Numbered from the stretch's first letter, positions 9,316 to 19,291 are shown. The stretch is DNA of 64,000 bases from Hydrogenophaga sp. (GCF_030158645.1 NZ_JAOASO010000136.1:52580-116579), one strand, 5' to 3'. The notes: generated from the letters alone by a model not told the origin. Made by a program: numbers and translations.

Positions 9316-10955
9316 ACCCCGGCCCGGATCCACGCCGCTGCCTTCTCCGCGATCATCAACGTGGGGCTGTTGGTGTTGCCGCTGGTGATGGTCGGCATCA
9401 CGCCCGCGTCCACCACGCGCAAGCCCGCCACGCCGCGCACACGCAGGTGGCTGTCCACCACCGCCATCGGGTCGCTGGCCGTGCCCATCTTGGTGGTGCC
9501 CACCGGGTGGAAGATGGTGCTCGCAATGTCGCCGGCCAGTCGGGCCAGCTCCTCGTCGCTCTGGAACTGCACGCCGGGCTTGTGCTCCTGCGGCTGGTAT
9601 TTCGCCAACGCCGGCTGGGCCACGATGCGGCGCGTCACGCGCAGGCTGTCGGCGGCCACCTGACGGTCTTCGGGCGTGCTCAGGTAGTTCGGCGCGATCG
9701 CGGGTGCTGCGTCCACCTGGGCCGAGGTGATGCGCACATGCCCCCGGCTGGTGGGATTCAGGTTGCACACGCTGGCGGTGAAGGCCGGGAAGCTGTGCAA
9801 CGGCTCGCCAAACGCGTCCAGGCTGAGCGGTTGCACGTGGTACTCGATGTTGGGCCAGGGCTGGGCCGGATCGCTGCGGGTGAAGGCGCCGAGCTGGCTG
9901 GGCGCCATGCTCATGGGGCCGCTGCGCTTGAGCGCGTACTCCAGCCCGATCTTCGCCTTGCCCCAGAGGCTGCTGGCCAGCACGTTGAGCGTGGTCGCGC
10001 CCTGCACCTTGAACACCGCGCGGATCTGCAGGTGGTCCTGCAGGTTTTCGCCCACCCCGGGCAGGTGGTGTTGCACCGCGATGCCGAGCTGCTGCAACAC
10101 AGCGGCCGGGCCAATGCCCGAGCGCTGCAAGATGGCCGGTGAGCCGATGCTGCCTGCGCTCAGCACCACCTCCTGGGTGGCCGACACGCGCACGCGCTGT
10201 CCGTCGCGCAGCAGCGCCACACCTGTGCAGCGCAGCTGGCCAGCGGCGTCGCGCTCCAGCACCAGTTGTTCGGTGGTGGTTTCGGTCCACACGGTGAGGT
10301 TGGGGCGGCCCTGGGCGGGGCGCAGGAAGGCCTTGGAGGCGTTCCAGCGCCAGCCGCTTTTCTGGTTCACCTCGAAGTAGCCCACGCCTTCGTTGTTGCC
10401 GGTGTTGAAGTCGGGCGTGGCGGGCACGCCGGCCTGTTGGGCGGCTTGAGCGAAGGCGTCCAGCACGTCCCAGCGCAGGCGCTGTTTTTCGATGCGCCAC
10501 TCACCGCCATGGCCGTGCAACCTTGCAAACGCGGGGTCTTGCGCGGCGTCGAGCCGGTGGTGGTTTTCGTGCGCCTTGAAGTCGGGCAGGCAGGCGTCCC
10601 AGCGCCAGTCGCCGTCGCCGGTGAGCTGCGCCCACTGGTCGTAGTCGCGGCTCTGACCACGCATGTAGATCATGCCGTTGATGCTGGAACAGCCGCCCAG
10701 GCCCTTGCCGCGCGGATAACGCAGCCGGCGGCCGTTGAGCCCCGGGTCGGCCTCGGTCTGGTAGAGCCAGTCGGTGCGCGGGTTGCCGATGCAATACAGA
10801 TAACCCACCGGGATGTGGATCCAGTGGTAGTCGTCCTTGCGGCCGGCTTCGACAAGCAGAACGCGTTTGCTGGCATCGGCCGAGAGCCGGTTGGCCAGCA
10901 GGCAGCCTGCGGTGCCGGCGCCGATGACGATGTAGTCGAAGGTGGTGTTGTTCAT
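9312..10955 (-). CDS. GMC-family FAD-dependent oxidoreductase (choline/alcohol dehydrogenase-like)
   Basis: This 547-residue flavoprotein of the glucose-methanol-choline family oxidises an alcohol to an aldehyde. It starts with the FAD Rossmann motif GAGTAGCLLANRL (residues 12-24), has the first GMC signature GCSSINGMIYMRG near residue 88, the second signature GSIGSPAILQRSGIG near residue 260, and the C-terminal catalytic His in FHPVGTTKMG with an Asn in SGNTNSPTLM. The length is typical. The substrate is unknown; choline dehydrogenase is one option, but no betaine genes are nearby. It overlaps the upstream DUF2007 gene by four bases. Confidence 0.9.
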   Translation of the reverse strand: MNNTTFDYIVIGAGTAGCLLANRLSADASKRVLLVEAGRKDDYHWIHIPVGYLYCIGNPRTDWLYQTEADPGLNGRRLRYPRGKGLGGCSSINGMIYMRGQSRDYDQWAQLTGDGDWRWDACLPDFKAHENHHRLDAAQDPAFARLHGHGGEWRIEKQRLRWDVLDAFAQAAQQAGVPATPDFNTGNNEGVGYFEVNQKSGWRWNASKAFLRPAQGRPNLTVWTETTTEQLVLERDAAGQLRCTGVALLRDGQRVRVSATQEVVLSAGSIGSPAILQRSGIGPAAVLQQLGIAVQHHLPGVGENLQDHLQIRAVFKVQGATTLNVLASSLWGKAKIGLEYALKRSGPMSMAPSQLGAFTRSDPAQPWPNIEYHVQPLSLDAFGEPLHSFPAFTASVCNLNPTSRGHVRITSAQVDAAPAIAPNYLSTPEDRQVAADSLRVTRRIVAQPALAKYQPQEHKPGVQFQSDEELARLAGDIASTIFHPVGTTKMGTASDPMAVVDSHLRVRGVAGLRVVDAGVMPTITSGNTNSPTLMIAEKAAAWIRAGV

Positions 10956-11248
10956 GGAGGCGTCTCCTCGCCAAGGTGGTCGTCGCTCAGTCCGTAGTCG
11001 CCGCGCTCGAACGCGACCAGCACCGCTTCGGCCTGCGCCAGACGGCGCTCGGGTACCTGCACCCGCACGGGGACGGCTCCGGCGAGCAGCGTGTAGGCCT
11101 GCACCAGATGCGCATCGGCCACTGCCGCCGGCACACCGGCGGCTTGCAGCACGCCTCGAAGCAGGTAGGCCTCGGTCGGGCTGAACACGGTGATCAGCGT
11201 TTGCCAGTCACCGAGCTCGGGGTCGTAGTCCGAATTGCCGTCAGTCAC
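10952..11248 (-). CDS. DUF2007-type small protein
   Basis: The 98-residue protein resembles the DUF2007 family (putative signal-transducing, function unproven): FSPTEAYLLRGVLQAAGVPA followed by a short strand-helix unit with VRVQVPERRLAQAEAVL. The C-terminal tail is acidic. Its stop overlaps the start of the GMC oxidoreductase (ATGA), so the two form an operon. Confidence 0.75.
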   Translation of the reverse strand: MTDGNSDYDPELGDWQTLITVFSPTEAYLLRGVLQAAGVPAAVADAHLVQAYTLLAGAVPVRVQVPERRLAQAEAVLVAFERGDYGLSDDHLGEETPP

Positions 11249-11324
11249 GACGGGTGCCTCCGGCGCGCAGGACCCTCAGCCCAGGGCTGCCGTGGATCCG
11301 GCTTGGCCGGTCCACAGGCAGCGT

Positions 11325-11363
11325 CCCCCCGTGGGGGGAAGCGCCGCAGGCGCGCAGGGGGGC
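11325..11363. repeat. GC-rich double-hairpin intergenic element
   Basis: Between mmsA and the DUF2007 gene lies GTCCCCCCGTGGGGGG followed by GCGCCGCAGGCGC and a G-run. The two hairpins are strong, but there is no U tract, so it is not a classic terminator. It looks like a short palindromic intergenic element. I cannot count copies elsewhere in the genome. Confidence 0.5.
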
Positions 11364-11368
11364 CATCT

Positions 11369-12880
<1,512 letters not shown>

Positions 12881-12941
12881 GGTCAGTCTCCTAGGAATGG
12901 CGTGAGTGTGAGAGCAAAAAGTGCAAAAAGCCAATGAAATT

Positions 12942-12954
12942 GCCTGAGGCAGGC
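12942..12954. promoter_or_regulatory. Candidate LysR operator between mmsA and its regulator
   Basis: The 117-base divergent space holds the inverted repeat GCCTG-AGG-CAGGC, next to an AT-rich stretch (CTATAAGCAT). Position and symmetry fit the recognition site of the divergently encoded LysR protein. No binding data can be inferred beyond that. Confidence 0.5.
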
Positions 12955-12997
12955 TATAAGCATCGCAAATAATGGTGTCGCCCACCCTGGAGACCGC

Positions 12998-13921
12998 ATG
13001 AACCCACCGACCCTGAGCCACGTGGACCCGCAAACCCTGCGGGCCTTTGCCGCCGTGGCGCGCGAAGGCAATGTGTCGCGCGCCGCGCAGCGCCTGCACC
13101 TCAGCCAGCCCGCCGTGAGCCTGCAGCTCAAGGCGCTGGCCGAGGCCACCGGACTGCAACTCTTCACCCGCACGCCCCAAGGCATGGCCCTCACACACGA
13201 CGGCGCCGCGCTGCTGCCCCTGGCCGACAAGGCCCTGGCCGCACTCGCCGACTTTGGCCAGGCCGCCGCCGGCCTGCACAACACGGTGCGCGGCACTTTG
13301 CGCATCGGCACCATCCTCGACCCCGAATTCACCCGCCTGGGCGCCTTTCTCAAGCAGCTGGTGGAGTCCAGCCCGCAAGTGGGCACCGAGCTGCGCCAGG
13401 GCATGAGCGGCGACGTGCTCGCGCTCATCGACCGCGGCGATCTGGACGTGGGCTTCTTCCTCAACCTGCCCGACGACCCGGCCGGCCCGGCCTACCGCCT
13501 GCGCGCGCTGACCCGCTTCACCTACCGCGTGCTGGCCCCCGCCGGTTGGGGTCCGCAAGTGGTTGGCAAGGACTGGAAGGCGCTCGCCGCCCTGCCCTGG
13601 CTGGCCACGCCGCCGGCCAGCGCCCACCACCGCCTGCAACGCCGGGTGTTCGGCCCGGGCTCCCTCACCGGCCTGGAGCCGCACCGCGTGGCGCTGGTGG
13701 ACCAGGAAGCGTCGATGCTCGACCTGGTGAAAAGCGGTGTGGGCCTCTCGCTGGTGCGCGACTCGATCGCCATGCGCGAGGCCCAGGCGCGCGGCCTGGT
13801 GATCGCTGACCAGGTGGAACTGGCTTGCGACCTGAGCTTTGTGTGCCTGGCCGCGCGCGGGGGCGAACCGGTGATCGAGGCGGCCTGGGCAGCACTGGAG
13901 GCGGTGTGGGGACAGGTGTGA
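12998..13921 (+). CDS. LysR-family transcriptional regulator next to mmsA
   Basis: The 307-residue protein has the LysR winged helix at about residues 12-70 ([31 protein letters not shown], quoted here only as the type of motif in two parts: helix 2 [14 protein letters not shown] and recognition helix AVSLQLKAL), and a periplasmic-binding-like effector domain from about residue 92 ([14 protein letters not shown]). It is divergent from mmsA and is the obvious candidate activator of it. The effector is unknown; a semialdehyde-pathway intermediate would fit. Confidence 0.88.
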   Translation: MNPPTLSHVDPQTLRAFAAVAREGNVSRAAQRLHLSQPAVSLQLKALAEATGLQLFTRTPQGMALTHDGAALLPLADKALAALADFGQAAAGLHNTVRGTLRIGTILDPEFTRLGAFLKQLVESSPQVGTELRQGMSGDVLALIDRGDLDVGFFLNLPDDPAGPAYRLRALTRFTYRVLAPAGWGPQVVGKDWKALAALPWLATPPASAHHRLQRRVFGPGSLTGLEPHRVALVDQEASMLDLVKSGVGLSLVRDSIAMREAQARGLVIADQVELACDLSFVCLAARGGEPVIEAAWAALEAVWGQV

Positions 13922-13987
13922 TGCGGTCGATCACGGCCTTGAACACCGCCAGGACTTCTGTTTTTTCGATGTGATCATCCTGATATC

Positions 13988-14002
13988 TCTGCTTTTTCAG
14001 AA
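13988..14002. promoter_or_regulatory. TCTGCTTTTTCAGAA motif upstream of the Tim44-like gene
   Basis: This 15-base near-palindrome also occurs between the NhaR-like regulator and the yccA-like gene (21578-21592), in both cases 50-70 bases before the start codon. It fits the T-N11-A shape of a LysR-type site, so it may be the binding site of the NhaR-like protein. Confidence 0.45.
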
Positions 14003-14054
14003 CCCATAACAAGCCTACCCTGCACGGTACTCAATTTTTTTGATGGAGACTCTG

Positions 14055-14945
14055 ATGAAAAAGTGGATTTCCCTGCTGGCCGTGGTCATGACCCTCGGTC
14101 TGGGTGCGGCACATTTCGACGCCGAAGCCAAACGCATGGGCGGCGGCAAGTCGTTCGGCATGCAGCGCCAATCCGCGCCGCCGGCCAAAGCACCTGCCGC
14201 ACCCACCGCTGCGCCCGCCGCAGCGGGTGCTGGTGCCGCCGCGGCCAGCACCAGCCGCAGCTGGATGGGCCCGATCGCCGGTCTCGCCGCCGGCATTGGC
14301 CTGATGGCACTCGCTTCGCACCTGGGCTTTGGTGAAGGCATGGCCAACATGTTGATGATCGGCTTGCTGATCGCTGCTGCGGTCGCCGTGTTCGGCTTCA
14401 TCATGCGCAAACGCGCCATGGCCCAGCAAGGCGGCTCGGGTGGCCTGGCTTACGCGGCAGCGGGTGCCAACCGCCAGAGCACGCCCGACGTGAACGCCTT
14501 TCGCACGCCGGTGAACGCCGGTGGCGGCTCCATGATCGGCAGTTCGTTGGGTGGCAGCGTTGCGAGCAACATCCCCGCCGACTTCGACGTGGCCGCCTTC
14601 GAGCGCAACGCCAAGGTCAACTTCATCCGCCTGCAGGCCGCCAACGACGCCGGCAACCTGGACGACATCCGCGCCTTCACGACGCCGGAGATGTTCGCCG
14701 AGCTGCAGATGGACCTGAGCGACCGGGGCGCGGCCACCCAGCACACCGACGTGGTGCAGATCAACGCCGACGTGCTGGAAGTGGAAGAGGGCCCAGCGCT
14801 GTACGTGGTGAGCGTTCGCTTCACCGGCGAGACGCGCGAGAACGGCGCCGAGCTGAAGGAGCGCTTCGACGAGATCTGGCACCTGACCAAGCCGCGCCAT
14901 GCCAACGGCGGCTGGCTGCTGGCCGGCATCCAGCAAAGCGCCTGA
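14055..14945 (+). CDS. Tim44-like domain membrane protein
   Basis: A signal-like N-terminus (KKWISLLAVVMTLGLGAAHF), a low-complexity Ala/Pro linker at about residues 40-70 and two hydrophobic segments at about 75-90 and 98-118 are followed by a soluble Tim44-like domain (from about residue 170: FDVAAFERNAKVNFIRLQ). Bacterial Tim44-like proteins are membrane anchored, and their function is poorly defined. I start at ATG 14055 because a GGAG lies seven bases upstream; ATG 14043 and TTG 14040 are in frame but lack one. The product is 296 residues. Confidence 0.85.
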   Translation: MKKWISLLAVVMTLGLGAAHFDAEAKRMGGGKSFGMQRQSAPPAKAPAAPTAAPAAAGAGAAAASTSRSWMGPIAGLAAGIGLMALASHLGFGEGMANMLMIGLLIAAAVAVFGFIMRKRAMAQQGGSGGLAYAAAGANRQSTPDVNAFRTPVNAGGGSMIGSSLGGSVASNIPADFDVAAFERNAKVNFIRLQAANDAGNLDDIRAFTTPEMFAELQMDLSDRGAATQHTDVVQINADVLEVEEGPALYVVSVRFTGETRENGAELKERFDEIWHLTKPRHANGGWLLAGIQQSA

Positions 14946-14981
14946 TGCGGCGGCGGGGTCACACCCCGCAGCTGAAAAAGC

Positions 14982-15017
14982 AAAAAAGCCCCGGCACTCA
15001 CGTGCCGGGGCTTTTTT
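14982..15017. terminator. Bidirectional intrinsic terminator
   Basis: A ten-base-pair GC stem (GCCCCGGCAC, loop TCAC, GTGCCGGGGC) is flanked by A6 and T6, so it can terminate both the Tim44-like gene and the convergent ankyrin gene. Confidence 0.92.
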
Positions 15018-15027
15018 ACTGGGCGTG

Positions 15028-15453
15028 TCAATCCGGCTTGGGCGCCGCCTGGCGCTGCAACCGGTCCCAATCCTTCAGGGTCTGTTGCAGGCGGTTTTTC
15101 GAGTCCGGATGGCCTTTGGCAAAGGTCTTGGTGAGGAAGGAGCGCAACCCGTCGTCGGGGGCGGGCGCGCCGGCGGTCTTGAGCGCCTCGATCAGCAGCA
15201 TCACCACCTGAAAACTTTTCGCGCGCGCCGCCATGTGCACCATCGCCTGACCCGCCGGCGTGCGGTCCTGTGGGTCGGCACCGTGGTCCAGCATGTAGCG
15301 CACCAGCCCGGCCTTGCCTTCGCTGCAGGCCCAGTGCCAGGGCACCAGACCGCCCTCGGCCGGGGCGCTGAAGTCGGCGCCGGGTGCCAGCAGTTCGGGC
15401 GCCAGCGGCCAGCCCGAGGCCTTGATCATTTGATGGGTCTTCCAGTCGGTCAT
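15028..15453 (-). CDS. Small ankyrin-repeat protein
   Basis: The 141-residue protein contains about two and a half ankyrin repeats: WHWACSEGKAGLVRYMLDHGADP and GQAMVHMAARAKSFQVVMLLIEA are typical units (quoted as HWACSEGKAGLVRYML and VHMAARAKSFQVVML cores). No signal peptide or membrane segment is visible. It is probably a cytoplasmic protein-binding module; the partner is unknown. It is transcribed toward the bidirectional terminator at 14982-15017. Confidence 0.8.
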   Translation of the reverse strand: MTDWKTHQMIKASGWPLAPELLAPGADFSAPAEGGLVPWHWACSEGKAGLVRYMLDHGADPQDRTPAGQAMVHMAARAKSFQVVMLLIEALKTAGAPAPDDGLRSFLTKTFAKGHPDSKNRLQQTLKDWDRLQRQAAPKPD

Positions 15454-15638
15454 GGGCTGTGTGGTCTGAGGTGATGCGGTGTGAGGAGATGGGCGGTTAT
15501 CGCATGATTTCGCTGCGTCGGATCGGGCGCCGCCACGCCAGGCGATCCGATCAGCGGGACGAGTTGTTTGGCATTACTTTGTTTCCATCGCTACGGGGTG
15601 CAAAGACCCCAGGCTGCGTGGCGCGGGGAAACCCTTCC

Positions 15639-15668
15639 TTGACAGCGCCTCGGGCCCGCGCAGATCAT
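15639..15668 (+). promoter_or_regulatory. Candidate promoter of the BLUF gene
   Basis: A perfect -35 TTGACA (15639-15644) is followed after 18 bases by GATCAT (15663-15668), a four-of-six -10 match. Initiation near 15675 would give a leader of about 40 bases. The rest of the 262-base gap after the ankyrin gene shows no ORF. Confidence 0.4.
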
Positions 15669-15715
15669 CAAGCGGTTCCAGAGTTCCGCCGCCATTGGGT
15701 GCTGGGCTCGATGCG

Positions 15716-17059
15716 ATGCACCGATCGGTGCAGGCTTCTTTCACGCGGTTCACGAGTGCTTCCCCCTTGACCCGATCCACCTCCTCACCACAACCCGCCC
15801 ACCAGCGTCTGGTGGCGGGCAGCGCCGAGCCGGCGCTGGCCACGCTCGTCTACCGCAGCCGCTGCGTCACACCCCTGGACGATTCCGCCCTGCACCAGCT
15901 GGTGGAAGCGGCGCTTCAACGCAACGCCACCGAATCGGTCACGGGTTTGCTCATTTACGACAGCGGGCGTTTCCTGCAGTGGCTTGAAGGCCCGCCCGAC
16001 AGCGTCAAGCGCATCTGGGAATCGATCCGCAGCGACGGCCGGCACACCGACGTGGAAATTCTGGGCCACATGCCCACCACGGTGCGCTGCTTCCCCGACT
16101 GGGGCATGAAGCTGGGCGACCGCAATCCGAACGAGCGCCCGGACGCCGCCAACGACGCCCGCATGAGCCCGCCGCACAACCTGCTGGAGCTGCTGCGCAG
16201 CCAGCAAGGCGTGTCGCATGCGCCGGGCAACAGCCTGTGGCAGAACGCCCCGGCGCAGCCGGCTTTCGAGCACGAGTTCGCACGGCTGGACCACGAGATC
16301 CTCAAACGCCTGGTGGACTCCACCGTGCTGCCGCAGGTCACGCCGCGCTACGGTGTCGAACAGCCGGTTCATGTTGAAACCCGGGATCCGCGCATGGCCA
16401 GCCTGGCACGCCTCTTGGTGGCGGCCGATCCGGCCGAGGCATTTGCCCTGCTGGACATCCTGCACGCCGAAGCCGGCTCGCTGCGCGCCTCGTGCATGTG
16501 GGTCTCGGAGCCGGTCGCGCGCGACCTGGGCGACCTCTGGGCCGCCGACGAAGTCTCCGAGTTCGACGTGACGCTGGGGCTAGGCCGGCTTCAGCAGTCG
16601 TTTCGCAAGCTGTGCCTGGAGGCCGATCACAACGAGCGCCCGCCGGAGCGGCTGCGCGGCTGCATCCTGATCGCGCCGCTGCCGGGCGAGCAGCACCTGA
16701 TGGGTGCGGTGTTCGACGCCGAGATGATGTGGCGCGAAGGCTGGGACACCCATTGTGAATTTCCAGCGGACAACGCGGCCCTGATCCAGCTGGTCAAGCG
16801 CGAGTGGTTCGATGTGGTGGATCTCTCGCTGAGCCTGGCCTTCAAACGCGAGGACTGGATGCCGCGCATGGCCGCCACCATCGCCGCCGTGCGCAGCGCC
16901 TCGCGCAACCCCAAGCTGGTGGTGGTGGTGCGCGGGCGCGTGTTTTTCGATCACGACGAACCGCTGCCCGATCTGATCCACAGCGTGGGCGCCGACGGCG
17001 CCAGCACCGCGGCGGTGCTGGTCGTCCCGTCGTTTCAGCGCTCGGTGTCCAGCGGCTGA
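15716..17059 (+). CDS. BLUF blue-light sensor with a C-terminal B12/heme-binding-like (SCHIC-type) domain, AppA-like
   Basis: The N-terminal domain (about residues 38-135) is a BLUF flavin photoreceptor. It has the key Tyr in VYRSR, the Asn in QRNATES, the Gln in LQWLEG and the semi-conserved Trp and Met in DWGMKL, all aligned with AppA of Rhodobacter. A helical linker (DHEILKRLVDSTVLPQV) leads to a Rossmann-like domain from about residue 225, containing GEQHLMG, the position of the axial-His motif in B12-binding domains and in AppA's heme-binding SCHIC domain. The total of 447 residues is close to AppA (about 450). AppA's Cys-rich tail is absent. The start is uncertain: ATG 15716 sits at a 16-base palindrome and lacks a Shine-Dalgarno; GTG 15812 is an alternative. 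It overlaps the convergent gene by 25 bases. Confidence 0.82.
   Translation: MHRSVQASFTRFTSASPLTRSTSSPQPAHQRLVAGSAEPALATLVYRSRCVTPLDDSALHQLVEAALQRNATESVTGLLIYDSGRFLQWLEGPPDSVKRIWESIRSDGRHTDVEILGHMPTTVRCFPDWGMKLGDRNPNERPDAANDARMSPPHNLLELLRSQQGVSHAPGNSLWQNAPAQPAFEHEFARLDHEILKRLVDSTVLPQVTPRYGVEQPVHVETRDPRMASLARLLVAADPAEAFALLDILHAEAGSLRASCMWVSEPVARDLGDLWAADEVSEFDVTLGLGRLQQSFRKLCLEADHNERPPERLRGCILIAPLPGEQHLMGAVFDAEMMWREGWDTHCEFPADNAALIQLVKREWFDVVDLSLSLAFKREDWMPRMAATIAAVRSASRNPKLVVVVRGRVFFDHDEPLPDLIHSVGADGASTAAVLVVPSFQRSVSSG
15717..15732. promoter_or_regulatory. 16-base palindrome TGCACCGATCGGTGCA at the BLUF gene start
   Basis: This perfect palindrome overlaps the first possible ATG of the BLUF gene, about 40 bases after the predicted start of transcription. 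It could be an operator, which would favour a downstream translation start. No adjacent regulator is an obvious candidate to bind it. Confidence 0.35.
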
Positions 17060-17685
17060 ATCCGCACCAGCGGCAAGCCGCCCAGGCCCGGCAGCACGGG
17101 CAGGTCCTGTTCGCGGCCTTGCACCACCAGCCACCGCACGGGGTGCGCCCAATGCGCCGATGAGCGCACCAGCTGTGCGAGCGTGTCGTCGAGATCCGCC
17201 TGCGACCAACCCATCGCCACCATGAGCGTGGCACGGCGCGGGCGAAAGCGCGCGAGGGCATCGCGCGCGGCGGCTTCGTTCACCACGTAGCCGCAGTCCC
17301 AGGGATCGGTGGGGCGGCGCGGGCGCCACCACGCCACGTCGCAGGCTTTCACCCGCAGACGCAACCACCCACCCGCCAGCGCACCACCGGCCGCGAGCAG
17401 CTGGTGGCTGCCGTCGAGGTGGCGGCTGAAGGCTTCGATCAACGCGGCGTCCGGGCTGCCGGGCTGCGCCGGCCACAACGCCACCGACAGGCGGGTCTGC
17501 GGACCACGCTCACCCACCGCGCCGCTCATGCACCAGCCCAGCAGCGGCGCCCACCGCCTGTGCTGGGCGGCTGTGGGCATCTGCAGCGGTGCAGCGGGCT
17601 GGCCCGGTGGCGCGACGTGCAAGACCGAGCCGTCGAAGCGGGCGAACAGCGTCGCCAGGAGCCGGCGGGGCCGGGCTTCAGCCAC
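17035..17685 (-). CDS. Hypothetical protein coupled to the PHB-depolymerase-like gene
   Basis: I do not recognise this 216-residue protein. It is soluble-looking and Trp/Arg-rich (CDVAWWRPRRPTDPWDCGYV), with no signal peptide. I start it at GTG 17685, which overlaps the esterase stop by eight bases; the frame remains open further upstream, but only inside the esterase gene. The overlap implies cotranscription and coupled translation with the esterase. It converges with, and overlaps by 25 bases, the BLUF gene. Confidence 0.6.
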   Translation of the reverse strand: MAEARPRRLLATLFARFDGSVLHVAPPGQPAAPLQMPTAAQHRRWAPLLGWCMSGAVGERGPQTRLSVALWPAQPGSPDAALIEAFSRHLDGSHQLLAAGGALAGGWLRLRVKACDVAWWRPRRPTDPWDCGYVVNEAAARDALARFRPRRATLMVAMGWSQADLDDTLAQLVRSSAHWAHPVRWLVVQGREQDLPVLPGLGGLPLVRIQPLDTER

Positions 17686-18775
17686 GCGGCACCTGTGCCA
17701 GGAAGAAGCGCAGCATCTCCGCCGAAGCGTCGGGCCCGGCGTTGTCGGTGTAGGTGCCGGCGGCATCGCCACCCGACCATGCGTGGCCCGCGCCGTGCAC
17801 GGTCCATTGCTCCACCACCACCCGGCCGGCGGCGTCGGTGTGCAGCGCGCGCGAGTAGCGGCGCCCGCCCGCGGCGGTGCCGCTGTCGTGACTGACGTCC
17901 AGCGTGGGTGTGGCCCGGCGAGCCTGCTGCGCGATGTGCTCGCCGTTGCTGTGCTGCACGGTGTGGTCGCGGTCGCCGTGGAACACGATGGTGGGCACGG
18001 CGTGCGTGGCGCTGCGCCGCGGATCGTCGCCGGTGCCGGGGAAATGCGCGCGACCCATCACGGCGCGGCCCTTCATGGCGGCCATGGCCGACGGAATGTC
18101 GTGCGCAGCCGCGTACGGCAAGCCCGAGTGCGCGCCCACAGCGGCAAACAGGTCGGGCCAGGTCTCGCCCAGCACCACCGCCATCGCCGCGCCGGCCGAA
18201 AGCCCGGCCACGAACACGCGCTGCGCATCCACCGGTTGCTCAGCCATGACCGCGCGCACCATGGCGGCGATGAGCGCGGGCTCTCCACCTTCACGCACCT
18301 GGTCTTGCGGGCGAAACCAGTTCCAGCAGCGTGAGGCGTTGGCGCCGGCCGATTGCTCCGGGTAGAGCACCAGAAAGCCGAACTCGTCGGCCAGGCGGTT
18401 CATCTGCGTGCCGGCAGCAAAGTCGTCGGCCGACTGGGTGCAGCCGTGCAGCATCACCACCAGCGGCCGTGGGCCCTGGGCTGTGCCCACTCGCGCGGTG
18501 GGCTGGTAGAGCTTGTAGTCGCGCGCACCGGCCGGGTGTGGCAGCGTGCGACGCACAAACTGGCCGGCACCGGGCGCCGCCGAGGTTGGGGCGTTGATGT
18601 CGCGCGCCGCCACGTCGATCACGTCCGCATCGGCGGGGGGCGCCACCGCCCCACCCCCCAGTCCCGCAGACGCCAAGGCCTTTCGGATGGTCTCGGTCAC
18701 GCCTTTGAGCGGCCCGCTGCGGGTGTCGAGTCCGGCCTGTGCGAGCGCTTGGCCGATGGTGTCGTTGATGTTCAT
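17678..18775 (-). CDS. PHB depolymerase family esterase
   Basis: This is an alpha/beta hydrolase of the poly(3-hydroxybutyrate) depolymerase/LpqC type. It has the oxyanion-hole segment VVMLHGCTQS, the nucleophile in the lipase box VAGLSAGAAM, the Asp in FHGDRDHTV and the His in GAGHAWSGG. There is no signal peptide, so it is probably intracellular. An Ala/Gly-rich N-terminal region of about 75 residues precedes the catalytic domain. I use ATG 18775 (365 residues); a TTG ten codons upstream at 18805 is possible. Whether it degrades PHB, oligomers or another ester cannot be told from sequence. Confidence 0.82.
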   Translation of the reverse strand: MNINDTIGQALAQAGLDTRSGPLKGVTETIRKALASAGLGGGAVAPPADADVIDVAARDINAPTSAAPGAGQFVRRTLPHPAGARDYKLYQPTARVGTAQGPRPLVVMLHGCTQSADDFAAGTQMNRLADEFGFLVLYPEQSAGANASRCWNWFRPQDQVREGGEPALIAAMVRAVMAEQPVDAQRVFVAGLSAGAAMAVVLGETWPDLFAAVGAHSGLPYAAAHDIPSAMAAMKGRAVMGRAHFPGTGDDPRRSATHAVPTIVFHGDRDHTVQHSNGEHIAQQARRATPTLDVSHDSGTAAGGRRYSRALHTDAAGRVVVEQWTVHGAGHAWSGGDAAGTYTDNAGPDASAEMLRFFLAQVPRG

Positions 18776-18835
18776 GGCCAGGGTCGGCGTGATGGGTGTT
18801 TTCAAGAGGTGTGTTTCGTCAAGGGGAAAGAAGAT

Positions 18836-19255
18836 TCAAACCGTGCGGGGCGCCAGCGCGCGGCGCACCGCGGGGCTGGCGTGGAAGGCGCCGAGCACGG
18901 AGACGGATTCGATGGCGGCCAGGGCGAGTTCGGGCGTGACGTCGTTGTCGATGCGGGCCAGGCCCACCACCTGGACGCGCAGGCGCTCGCCCGCGGCGAC
19001 GGTGCGCTCCAGCTCGGCGCGCGTGAGGTGCTGGAGACCGAGCGTGAGCGTTTTGCGGGCCACGGTCTGTTTGAGTGTGTCGGCGTGGGTGGCCAGCAGG
19101 TTGCGCACCGCGGTGCGCACCAGGTCGGAGCGGTTGGAATAGAAGCCCTCCTGCACCAGCAGGTCGACCTGGCCGAGATCGACCACGCCGAGGTTGACGG
19201 TCATCTTTTCCGAATCGCCCACGCGGGGGCGCACATCCAGCAGCCGGTTCGTCAT
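18836..19255 (-). CDS. Ribbon-helix-helix (CopG-like) transcriptional regulator
   Basis: The 139-residue protein has a ribbon-helix-helix pattern at about residues 20-55: a beta strand (KMTVNLGVVDLGQVDLLV) followed by the helix-turn with SNRSDLVRTAVRNLL. A C-terminal helical region of unknown role follows. ATG 19255 is preferred, since the upstream in-frame ATG 19270 lies inside a perfect palindrome that looks like an operator. It is divergent from the AI-2E-family permease and may control itself and that gene. Confidence 0.72.
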   Translation of the reverse strand: MTNRLLDVRPRVGDSEKMTVNLGVVDLGQVDLLVQEGFYSNRSDLVRTAVRNLLATHADTLKQTVARKTLTLGLQHLTRAELERTVAAGERLRVQVVGLARIDNDVTPELALAAIESVSVLGAFHASPAVRRALAPRTV

Positions 19256-19260
19256 TGTTT

Positions 19261-19291
19261 TGCCATCCATGTGGATTCCATATGGATGGCA
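19261..19291. promoter_or_regulatory. Perfect 10-bp inverted repeat in the RHH/permease divergent region
   Basis: TGCCATCCAT (19261-19270) and ATGGATGGCA (19282-19291) are exact inverse copies around an 11-base spacer that itself contains GGAT/ATCC-type half sites. It is located just before the ribbon-helix-helix gene and about 110 bases before the divergent permease. It is probably the regulator's operator. Confidence 0.7.
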
